From contig NC_133232.1 in assembly GCF_040436345.1 (NCBI RefSeq), positions 12,334,298 to 12,398,297 on the forward strand: a DNA stretch of 64,000 nucleotides. The letters run 5' to 3'. The first letter of the stretch is position 1, and every line of letters starts with the position of its first letter. Shown here one piece after another: positions 24,348-32,191 of the stretch. The stretch comes from Pagrus major. Taxonomy: Eukaryota; Chordata; Actinopteri; Spariformes; Sparidae. The position numbers and the translations under genes are program-made. A model generated the notes under the pieces. The model saw only the letters and a program-made list of their open reading frames with translations. It was not told the origin of the DNA and ran no database searches.

Positions 24348-24730
24348 TGTTACGGCCCCAGCCCGTGTGTGTGTGTGGTATGTATGGTGTGTGGGTGTGT
24401 TTTGCAGGTGGCTGCTTGATGGCTGACTGGGAGCACCTGTGTCCAGCTCTCTGATAGGCCTGCTGATTTAAACCCCTGCTGTGAGCTGCCTTGCTCTCGC
24501 ACTCTTCCCGGGGACCTCCATCCTGCTGCACATCGTCCCGTTTTGTTTGCACCTGACAACATGCACCTCACACACAACATAGCACCCAAGCACCCTCATA
24601 CACCACTGACATTCACTTCCACACTCCATCGTACCTTTCATGTGCAATCTCGACAACAAAGAAGCTTGTATTGCTCCACATTGCGCTGTTTTTTCAATGT
24701 TTTGTTGCGGCCTCAGAGCCAGACGTAACA
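24348..24730 (+). repeat. 5' LTR of the Gmr1-like element
   Basis: TGTTACGG start and CGTAACA end, with a (TG)n tract near 24,366-24,405. The 3' end is repeated at 26,363-26,390 with three differences in 28 bases. Confidence 0.8.
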
Positions 24731-24734
24731 AAGT

Positions 24735-24746
24735 TGGGGGCTCATC
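24735..24746 (+). promoter_or_regulatory. primer-binding site, tRNA-Pro-like
   Basis: TGGGGGCTCATC lies five bases inside the LTR end. It matches the tRNA-Pro-type site known from gammaretroviruses (TGGGGGCTCGTC) except for one base. Confidence 0.6.
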
Positions 24747-25242
24747 TCGTCCATTTTAAGTGCCGGGCGTTTAGTTGGTTTGTTGCCTTTTTGGTACATA
24801 AGTTCGTCTCTGATGTTTTGTGTGAGCGCAGTAATTGGGCATCGCAGTCTGAGTAAGTGGCGGCGCGTGTTCAATGTGGTTGATTGGTCTTGAGTGACGT
24901 CGGCTGTGTGCGGTTCCCTCGGTGGGGATTCCCTAGGTAAGCTGTGACGTATTTCTCCATTTATGGTGCTGGTTGCGCTCAAGGGCGTGTGGTGCATTGG
25001 CGCGCATGCGGTTTGTGCGTCGGGAGCAGGTGTGTTTGTTCGGGAGTTTTGTCATTCATTCATGCAAGATGGATCTTGGCGGAAGCGGAGAAAGGTGAGT
25101 GTTGGACAAGGTGTGTGTGCATTGTTTTGTCAGAGTTTTTCTTTGTAGGTTTAGCGGCGTCTCCCCGTTGGGATTCGTCGGTGGGGGGTTGTTAGTGTTG
25201 GGGTACGGTGGTTGAGAGCTTCCCTTTCCCTTTTCCCTTAAT

Positions 25243-26307
25243 TTGCTCGGGAGCAAAATGAAAAAACATTATGACCGTGGGGTTGAAAATCGTGTTTTTC
25301 TCTCAGGAGATCAGGTCCTTGCTCTCTTGCCCATTGTAACATCTCCCTTTCAGGCTAAATTTTCTGGCCCTTACTCTGTGGTAAAAAAGTTGTCTGACCT
25401 GAATTATCTGATTGCTACTCCAGACCATAGATCTTCTACTCAGCTGTGTCATGTGAATTTATTGAAACCATATTATGCTCGTGTGCAGGAGTCCAGTGAG
25501 GAGGTCCAGCTGACAGACGTCCATCCTGCCTGTGTGTCTGTTTCTCCATCCCCTATGGTGGCAGAGCAGGGAGGGGACGGCGTACCAGGCCCTGATGATG
25601 CTGTACTCTATGGCCGGCTCAAGAATTCTGAAACTCTGCAGAATTTGGATGGTTTGTTTGGCCATTTGGAGGTTTCTAGACGTGCACAGTTGGTTAGTTT
25701 GATTAAGAATTATGCATGTTTGTTCAGTGATACACCTACCCGCACACATTTGACCGAACATGATATTGATGTGGGAGATTCTAAGCCCATTAAGCAGAAG
25801 TTTTATCATGTTCATCCAGAGAAGTGCAAGTTTCTTGATGCTGAGTTTAAGTATAAGTTGGAGAATGACATTGCGGAGCCGTCCTGCTCCCCCTGGGCCT
25901 CACCTTGCTTGCTCGTTCCAAAGTCGGATAACACGCCCAGATTTTGTTCTGACTTCCGTAAGGTAAATAGTGTCACAAAACCAAATTGTTTCCCCCTCCC
26001 CCGTGTGGAGGATTGCGTCGACCAGGTTGGGTCTGCTAAATTTGTGAGCAAATTTGATTTGCTCAAGGGATATTGGCAGGTGCCGTTGTCTAAGAGGGCG
26101 AGAGACATTGCAGCGTTTATTACACCCACGGGTTTATATTCCTATTCAGTCATGCCTTTTGGTTTGCGCAATGCACCGGCGACCTTCCAATGCCTGATGA
26201 ACAGGGTTGTGGGAGGTCTGGAAGGTTGTTCGGTGTATTTAGACGATGTGGTCATTTACTCTGATGCATTGAAAGGTTGTTTGACCGCTTGGCTCACGCA
26301 CATTTGA
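25243..26307 (+). pseudogene. Pol fragment: integrase GPY/F tail fused upstream of reverse transcriptase
   Basis: One 354-codon ORF holds, in this order, the integrase C-terminal GPY/F module (AKFSGPYSVVKKLSDLNYLI, then CHVNLLKPYY; residues about 40-80), a spacer, and a Ty3/gypsy RT. RT motifs are ENDIAEPSCSPWASP, FCSDFRKVNSVTKP, SKFDLLKGYWQVPL, VMPFGLRNAPATFQ and the catalytic YLDDVVIYSD (about 330-340). Ordinary Ty3/gypsy elements have integrase after RT. Integrase before RT is the Gmr1 arrangement described from fish. The start codon shown is arbitrary because the upstream part is deleted. A frameshift after YSDA moves the next RT residues (FDRLAHAHLTVNLAKCDFA) to another frame before the deletion into the 3' LTR. 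Confidence 0.8.
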
Positions 26308-26743
26308 CGGTGAACCTGGCCAAGTGTGACTTTGCAAAGGCCACAGTTTCATATCTGGGTCGTGTTGCGGGCTCAGAGCCAGGCGTAACACCTTGTTTTC
26401 TGTTCAGTCTTTGTTGAGTCATTGTCGTTGCTGGTGTTTGTGGAGTTCATTTGTTCCCTGTGGTAGTGTTAGTTATAGTCAGTTTATGAGTAGTGGTTTT
26501 GTTTGTTTTAAGTCTTGTGGTGTATTTTCCTTTTGCTGAACCGTCCTGTGTTTTTACTGCCTTGGAGGTCATTTTTGTTATTAAATACTTTTGAGCTTCA
26601 CTGGTGTTCAAGTCTGCATTTGGGTCCACTGCCTCACCACTCTCGAACCATAACAAAATGGCTTAAACTGAAACCTCCTACATTCTTCAGCATGGTGATA
26701 CGCAATCTCCTGTGAGCCAATCTTAGACAGATTAAACACTAAC

Positions 26744-26940
26744 CTTGGATCCTGTGTGCATTCCAGGACTGGACCATCCTGTCAAGCCCAATTTGAGCTA
26801 CCTGACAGGTAAGCATGGACACACAATATCGTGTCATGTCTTCCAAGTTCTTCCTGGTCAACAAGGTGGATAAGAGCGCCTTTCAGTGGGTAGTTTACCC
26901 TGTTGTCCACCTCTGGCCACATCCTTTCTACTGTATGGTT
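26744..26940 (-). pseudogene. exon E of the integrase-core gene
   Basis: Acceptor (aaaatgacag) at 26,940 and donor caag|gttagtg at 26,744. It encodes [11 protein letters not shown] (catalytic Glu) and [18 protein letters not shown]; the two halves are in different frames (indel near 26,825). Confidence 0.65.
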
Positions 26941-27267
26941 CTGTCATTTTGAAAGAGAAAGCTTCATTGTTAAATGATGTTTAATGATCACAATTACTAA
27001 TCTGCACCTAATGGTGACCAGTCCGAATAAATCAATTTTCAATGACCATAAAGATCAAGAACCCAATTAATACAGTAAAGAGCACACTATAATTAAGCAG
27101 AATAAGTATACAAATTAGCCATTTCCTTCCTGAGGTTTGGCTTTGTATTTTTACATCAGGTCACTTTTGTTGTTGCATCAGGTTGAAAAATACTGACTGT
27201 CAGAGGAAACAGCTAGTCTTCCAGAGAAGATTGGTGAGTAACATCACTATGACAGACAACACAACAC

Positions 27268-27414
27268 ATGTTGACTGTGTTTGCATGTATGGCTGCCTTT
27301 CTGCGTTATTCCTGTAGCCTGCCAATTTCTCCTGCATGAAAAGAGTTAAGTAGAACTCTTTTCCATGGTCTACCCTGATTTGGTCCCACATTCCATGCTG
27401 TAAGGACCGCACTT
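27268..27414 (-). pseudogene. exon D of the integrase-core gene
   Basis: Acceptor tgctgttttgtag at 27,415. It encodes MWDQIRVDHGKEFYLTLFMQ (second catalytic Asp) and QPYMQTQST. An indel near its start breaks the frame against exon C. The end point is approximate (donor at gtgttg). Confidence 0.6.
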
Positions 27415-27658
27415 CTACAAAACAGCAATACAACAGCATTTATCAACACAAGTCATTCGTTCAACAATGCTTATGTTGCTGCAATTTTCAACATGAGCTA
27501 ATGTAGCGATTTGATCAATTAATTACTTCAGTTACCATAAATCAGCTGATGCATTTTATTTTTACTGAACAAATGGCTAACATTGTTAATTGATTAGTAA
27601 AACAATGTCTGCTCTTAATTTTCTAAGATACAATAACGGAGCACAGCACAGAAAGTTC

Positions 27659-27852
27659 CTGTAAACCTCTTGATTTATGATCAGGTTGTTTTTCACTGGC
27701 ATGGTGGAGTGGCTGACAATTTTGGAGGAGAAACCATCAATAGAAAGGATATGGGTCACCCCAAACATTGCCAGTTTTTCATTTTAGTCAATATGCAATT
27801 TGTGACCTATGTACTCTGCATTGTATGGCACTGGATTTAAGTTTCTTGATCT
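27659..27852 (-). pseudogene. exon C of the integrase-core gene
   Basis: Acceptor ttaattcctcag at 27,853. It encodes NLNPVPYNAEYIGHKLHID, then a TAA stop directly after the first catalytic Asp, then NEKLAMFGVTHILSIDG and PVKNNLIINQEVYR. The expected GT donor reads GA, so splicing here is also lost. Confidence 0.65.
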
Positions 27853-27949
27853 CTGAGGAATTAATAAAGAGCAAACAATTACTTTTCACAGGGTATTGTC
27901 ACAGTAATCTACAACACAAGGAAATCTATTAGCTTTTAATAACACCTAC

Positions 27950-28076
27950 ATGATAACGAGCTGCATGATATGGCTGGTTAATGTTGGAGGACGCGACCAA
28001 CGCGTCCCTCTGATGCTCAGATTCCTTTTGAGGCCAGGTAGCCAGTCATCATCGTTCTTCCATATGCCGATCCGGT
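27950..28076 (-). pseudogene. exon B of the integrase-core gene
   Basis: Acceptor tttacttttcag at 28,077 and donor cat|gtaggt at 27,950. It encodes GSAYGRTMMTGYLASKGI, a stop, ASEGRVGRVLQ, then after a frameshift NINQPYHAARYH. Confidence 0.65.
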
Positions 28077-28443
28077 CTGAAAAGTAAACATGAGAAATCC
28101 TAGTCAATAGGTCTCTTTTGAACTGTATATTGACTGACTCTATTCTGAGTGTAAAGTCAGCTTGTGGGTAGCCCTCAGGTATCAGCTTGGGTTTTAACGT
28201 TTTGACTACACTAACTACACAGTCAGTCTCAAGTGTGAAGTAGTTTGGATGAGAGGTTCTTGAGAAAGATGTAAGCAGAAAAGAGGCCAAACAAACCGTT
28301 ACGAACAGGCACGTTTCTCCTCACTGGTAAATAGCTCAATTTTTCCAAAAAGGTTACCAAGTTTTGTAAAATATATCATATATCCACAGTACAATGTGGA
28401 TATCAATCATAACAATATAATCCATTTTATTGTCTCAGCATAC

Positions 28444-28672
28444 CTCATTAATTGCTTGAGCAACCTGGACTTCCAGTTGGGAATCCTGCACCCGCTCTCT
28501 GCCTATGCCATTTTGGGTGCAAAATCGACAAATGTTTGTTTTTAGATAACCCTCTAGTCAGTCCACATTCAAACTGGAGATGATTGGATATCTCTTGATC
28601 AGAATAGCCATGCTTTATCATACTTTGTATTACTTCTTGGTAGGGTAACAGACTGGACTCCGTTTTCATCAA
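28444..28672 (-). pseudogene. exon A of the integrase-core gene
   Basis: ATG at 28,672 (MMKTESSLLPYQEVIQ). A helix-turn-helix-like segment follows, then a one-base shift at an A run separates LTRGLS from ICRFCTQNGIGRERV. Donor gag|gtatgc at 28,444. An upstream exon cannot be excluded. Confidence 0.6.
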
Positions 28673-28805
28673 GGCTGTGGGTTTTCAGGTACTGTCATGC
28701 ACAAAAGCAACCTACAAGTAAATCGAGCCAAATGAATTGCGTTGATTGGCCGTGGCCTTAACGTAGGTGCGCTATGTCCTCTTTTTTCCCCTCCATCTAT
28801 CCCTG
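28673..28805. other. short non-coding gap
   Basis: Upstream side of the integrase-core gene. No promoter element that I can defend. Confidence 0.4.
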
Positions 28806-29755
28806 CAGGATTGGCGCCTTTTTTTTTTTTAACAATATCTTTATTGGCTTTTTTGATACATTGACATTACAGTGTTTGTGACAGGGAAAGTACAGAGATT
28901 GTCAAAGCCCTCCCTCCCAAACCAACCCCTACCAGTCTTCATCCTTCCCATCCCTCCCCAGCTAGCCTATCGCTTATCCCACAAAAAAAGAAAAAAAATT
29001 AAAAATAAATTAAATTAAATTAAAAAAAAAATTAAATTAAAGCAGTGGGTTACAATATATAGGCAGTAGCAGACAAGACGTCAACAGACAAAACAGTGGT
29101 GTACAGTCTGTTCCTCAAATACATCATGTTAGGAAAAGTTATCTGATACCTGTTGCTGTTACACCATTAGTGGTCTTTGCCCAGCTGACCGTTTGATGCT
29201 TCTAAGTACCCCTTAAAGCCACTCCAACATTTGTCAAAAAGATGGGGCTTTTTTTAAGTTGAACATAATCTTTTCAGAGGCCATATATGAAGCAGTTTTT
29301 TTCAACCACATAGAGACAGTAGGAGGGTCCTCACTCTTCCATGATATAGCTATGCATTTGTTTCCAGCAATCAGAGCTAGTTTGATAAAGCGTATATTTT
29401 TCCTCCTGTTAATAGGCAGGGCCGATGAGTCTCCTAACAAAACCAATCTTGGCGAGTGAGGGATCTCAGCTCCTGTGATCTTGTTTAGTGCATCCAAAAT
29501 ATAGCCCCAGTATTGTCCCAATTTTGTACAAGTCCAAAACATATGGATGAGGCTTCCCGTTTCTTTCTTACATCTAGGACACAGTTCTGAGATCTTGTGG
29601 AGTCTTTCTGGTGTAAAGTAAATTCTGGATGAGATTTATCTGTAAAAGTTTGTGGCGGCTATTGTAGGAGAAATTTTGAGCTCCCAGACAAATTTCTTCC
29701 CAATCACAGTCTTCAAAAGTGAAATTAAGATCTTGCTCCCACTTAACCCTGGAGT

Positions 29756-30995
29756 TAGGGCTGGGCGATATGGCCTAAAAAAAAAATCTCCGATTTTTTT
29801 ACAAAAAATCCGATTTACGATTTAAATCGATTTTTTCCCCCCTCCACTTAAAAACAATTTGCAGATGACAGAGAAGTTGTTGAAAACAAGTTTTAATTTT
29901 ATTTGATTTTGATTTTCCCTTCTGGGGTTAAAAGGAAATCATGAACAAGCCAAAAAGAGATGGCAAGCCTTACCTGCCATTGTAAACAGTGACAATGTAA
30001 CTTTCAGTAAGCTTTATCTGTTTCAAACTGACTAAATACCCCCTCAAAATAACTTACATAAATAAGTAACACAAAATTATAAGACTTTTTTAGGTTGATA
30101 AAGTGCAAACAAAACATTTACCTGAACATGTTTTGCATAGTAAAAAGGTGCCTGAGGTATCCAAAAGTATTTGGTCACTATTTTGATTTCCTGAATCATG
30201 TAAATATCTTATAATAAATATCTTATAATAAATATCTTATGAAATGCACCGTTAAACTTAGATAAGACTGCATCACTCTGCTGGACCACAGATCGGTTGT
30301 CGCGGAGTAGAACGACACCCCGTCCAGCTCCGTGGCGATCCTCTGGCGTGTACTGTTATACAGCTGAGGCAAGGCAACATCAGAAAAATATTTGCGGCTT
30401 GGTAGCACGTACCTGGGGTCAAAAACTTTCAGCAGGTGAATAAACCCCGGCTTTTCCACGGTGTATATGGGCACCATGTCCTTTGCAATATACATCGCGA
30501 CTGCGTCCGTGACCGCTTTCCACCGGGCACCCTTCTTATCATATGGGATACAGTTTGTAAATGTTTCCAAGACGGTCGGTTGTTTTGTGGTGGCGGTGCT
30601 TGGGCTGCCGCGGTCTTGTTCCTTCCGGAGGGAGCAACACCTCTCCCACTCGGCAGCATGCCTCTGTTTGAGGTGCTGCAGTAAATTGGTCGTACTGCTT
30701 CCTTTGGTAGCAACAGCCTTTAAACAAACTTTGCAGCGAGGTGCTGTTTGTTCCGTGCCCGACACCACAAACCCGAACCAATTCCAAATGACCGAAGAAA
30801 CATTTCCTTTCTTGGGGATGAGATCTTCCCTGCTCGCCGCCATGTTGTTTGTTTATCAAGCGTGCCGCGCGCTGGGGATACGCGCGCTCTGAACTACGGG
30901 AGCCCAGCGGGGGGGAAATCGATTTTCACTAAAACAAATCGACGTAAAGTACAAATTCGAATTAATCGATAAAATCGATTTATCGCCCAGCCCTA
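29756..30995 (-). mobile_element. hAT element (1,240 bp) with 8-bp TSD inside the L1
   Basis: Terminal repeats tagggctgggcgata and tatcgcccagcccta are flanked by cctggagt at 29,748-29,755 and 30,996-31,003. An ORF on the minus strand gives the transposase N-terminus. The rest, including the catalytic core after the first Asp and the dimerisation region, is deleted, so this is a non-autonomous derivative that needed a full-length relative. Confidence 0.9.
30223..30843 (-). CDS. truncated ZBED-type hAT transposase (N-terminal part)
   Basis: 206 residues from an ATG at 30,843. BED zinc finger: VIWNWFGF, CKVCLKAVATKGSSTTNL, LLQHLKQRHAAEW (C-x2-C ... H-x4-H; residues about 18-66). Then a low-complexity linker, PYDKKGARWKAVTDAVAMYI, FDPRYVLPSRKYFSD, and the start of the RNase-H-like core, VSFYSATTDLW with the first catalytic Asp. 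Full-length relatives are about 600-700 residues. Here the frame runs off into the 3' terminal region after SLTVHFIRYLL. It could make a BED-only DNA-binding protein if transcribed, but cannot catalyse transposition. Confidence 0.75.
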   Translation of the reverse strand: MAASREDLIPKKGNVSSVIWNWFGFVVSGTEQTAPRCKVCLKAVATKGSSTTNLLQHLKQRHAAEWERCCSLRKEQDRGSPSTATTKQPTVLETFTNCIPYDKKGARWKAVTDAVAMYIAKDMVPIYTVEKPGFIHLLKVFDPRYVLPSRKYFSDVALPQLYNSTRQRIATELDGVSFYSATTDLWSSRVMQSYLSLTVHFIRYLL

Positions 30996-32191
30996 CCTGG
31001 AGTTGAGGGTTTTGTTTGCTGAGAGATCTAGTATTCTGCCGTAGATTAAGGATACAATACCCTTTGGATGTTGAATGTTTTTAAAGATCACGTCAGTTAA
31101 AGGAGAGTCTAAAGGATCTGGATGGCCGCCCTTTTGTGTGCTAATGTAATGCCTAACCTGCAGGTACTTAAAGAAATGTGCGGCAGGAAGGCTGAGGGCA
31201 TCTCGTAACTGTTTGAAAGATCTGAGTATGTTATTTTCATAAAGGTCTCCGAACGTTTTTATTCCCTCATTATGCCACATCTTTGTGAGCCCATCCCTTA
31301 GTGCAGACGGCAAAGCAGGATTATTATGGAAGGGGTGTTTCTGTGTAGTGGGTTTACGCATTTGAGACGCGTTTGTATAACTGACCATAGCTTGGCTGTG
31401 TGATTTTTAAATTGGTTGTCCGTTTTATTCTTCAAAGTATAATATGACTGGATGAAAGGGATGCTGGCTAGCGGCACATCTGCTGCGTGGAACTGTTCTA
31501 TTTGCCTCCAGGCAGGAGGGTTGTTCATCTCTGTCTGCCAAAACCAGATAGCTCTTAACTGGGCAGCCCAGTAGAAAAGTTCAAAATTGAGGAGCTTCAA
31601 TCCACCATATTGAGGAGTGTTATATAGGGTTTTGAGTTTTATTCTGGGTACCTTCCCCCTCCAGATGAATCTAGTTATCACACTTTCTAATTTCTTAAAA
31701 AACTTATTTGGAATCGATATGGGAAGGGTTTGGAACAAGTACAGAAATCGAGGCAGCACATTCATCTTTATACAATTCACGCGCCCTATTAGTGAAATAA
31801 GTAGCTGCATCCATCTATCAAGGTCCTTCTCCACCTTATTAAACAATGCTTCATAGTTGAGTGAGAAGATTCTATCCAACTGAGTGGGGATCTTTAAACC
31901 CAGGTATGTAATATATTGAGCATCCCACTGAAAAGGGAAGTTTTCCTGTGAAATTTGTTCAGCTGGGGAGTTAAGGGGTAAAGCCACGCTTTTCAGCAGA
32001 TTAATTTTATATCCGGATATTCCACCATATGTGGAGAGCAGGTCTATACGGGCTGGTAGGGAGGAATTCAGATTGGTTAAGAACAGGATTATATTGTCCG
32101 CATATAACGAGATGACGTGGGCCGCCTCCCCAACCCTGACCCCTGAGATAGAAGGTTGGGACCTTACTGCAATGTATGGAATGGAATGGAA

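Larger units (their letters stand above)
24348..26390 (+). mobile_element. Gmr1-like Ty3/gypsy element, internally deleted, 4-bp TSD
   Basis: 5' LTR 24,348-24,730 (383 bp) runs from TGTTACGG to CGTAACA. It is followed after four bases by TGGGGGCTCATC, a primer-binding site like that for tRNA-Pro. The copy ends at 26,390 with only the last ~28 bp of a 3' LTR (gagccaggcgtaaca). CCTT flanks both ends (24,344-24,347; 26,391-26,394). The leader jumps from about 25,230 straight into the integrase C-terminus, so gag, protease and most of integrase are gone. The 3' side is deleted from within RT to the LTR end. It sits inside a solo LTR. Confidence 0.85.
24050..26655 (+). mobile_element. solo LTR (559 bp) split by a second LTR element
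   Basis: Two separated pieces, 24,050-24,347 and 26,395-26,655, form one LTR with perfect inverted ends TGTTATGG and CCATAACA. The 5-bp AAATG flanks it at 24,045-24,049 and 26,656-26,660. The first piece is CT-rich and ends gtatttaagcc (TATA-like). The second contains ttattaaata, a plausible poly(A) region. No internal retroviral genes of this element are present, so it is a solo LTR formed by recombination, later hit by the element at 24,348-26,390. Confidence 0.8.
15015..28672 (-). pseudogene. integrase-core (rve-like) gene, six exons traced, decayed
   Basis: Six minus-strand exons with good splice sites spell one protein. Exon A, 28,672-28,444: a helix-turn-helix-like YSDQEISNHLQFECGLTRGL and RFCTQNGIGR. 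B, 28,076-27,950: GSAYGRTMMTGYLASKGI. C, 27,852-27,659: YIGHKLHID and FGVTHILSIDGFSSKIVSH. D, 27,414-27,268: MWDQIRVDHGKEFYL. E, 26,940-26,744: [17 protein letters not shown] and SWNAHRIQ. F, 15,310-15,015: GKGIPNQLALGGCPKK to a stop. The acidic triad fits a retroviral-integrase fold: D in HID, D in RVDHG, E in VERMW. E to F joins in phase across an 11.4-kb intron full of transposons. Damage: frameshifts in A, B, D and E, stops in B and C, and a lost donor after C. It resembles a multicopy fish integrase-like family (recollection); function unknown. Confidence 0.7.
28818..32160 (-). mobile_element. L1-clade LINE, minus strand, 5'-truncated, interrupted by a hAT
   Basis: Reverse-strand pieces of ORF2: SLYADN-type catalytic box (about 32,100-32,150, one Asp replaced by Asn), then 31,298-31,987 with NFPFQWDAQYITYLGLKIP, DLDRWMQLLISLIGRVNCIK and RFIWRGKVPRIKLK. 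Then 30,993-31,388 (LPSALRDGLTKMW, LPAAHFFKYLQVRHYI) and, after the inserted hAT, 29,234-29,542 (MFWTCTKLGQYWGYIL). The 3' UTR is C-rich on the plus strand (28,908-28,970) and the tail is a T run at 28,818. At least three frames are used, so it is dead. No flanking TSD was found. It belongs to the same lineage as the copy at 43.75-46.68 kb (shared SLNY..LF.KVE.DLDRW). Confidence 0.85.

Noticed and set aside
24050..24730. A single 681-bp LTR from TGTTATGG to CGTAACA
   Set aside because: The inverted ends do not match; the duplications show two nested LTRs instead.
24005..25256. Many overlapping ORFs of 60-100 codons on both strands
   Set aside because: They lie in LTRs and the Gmr1-like leader; no domain or conserved start.
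27946..28290. 114-aa minus-strand ORF
   Set aside because: It is a shadow frame across exon B of the integrase-core gene; the splice-consistent frame differs.
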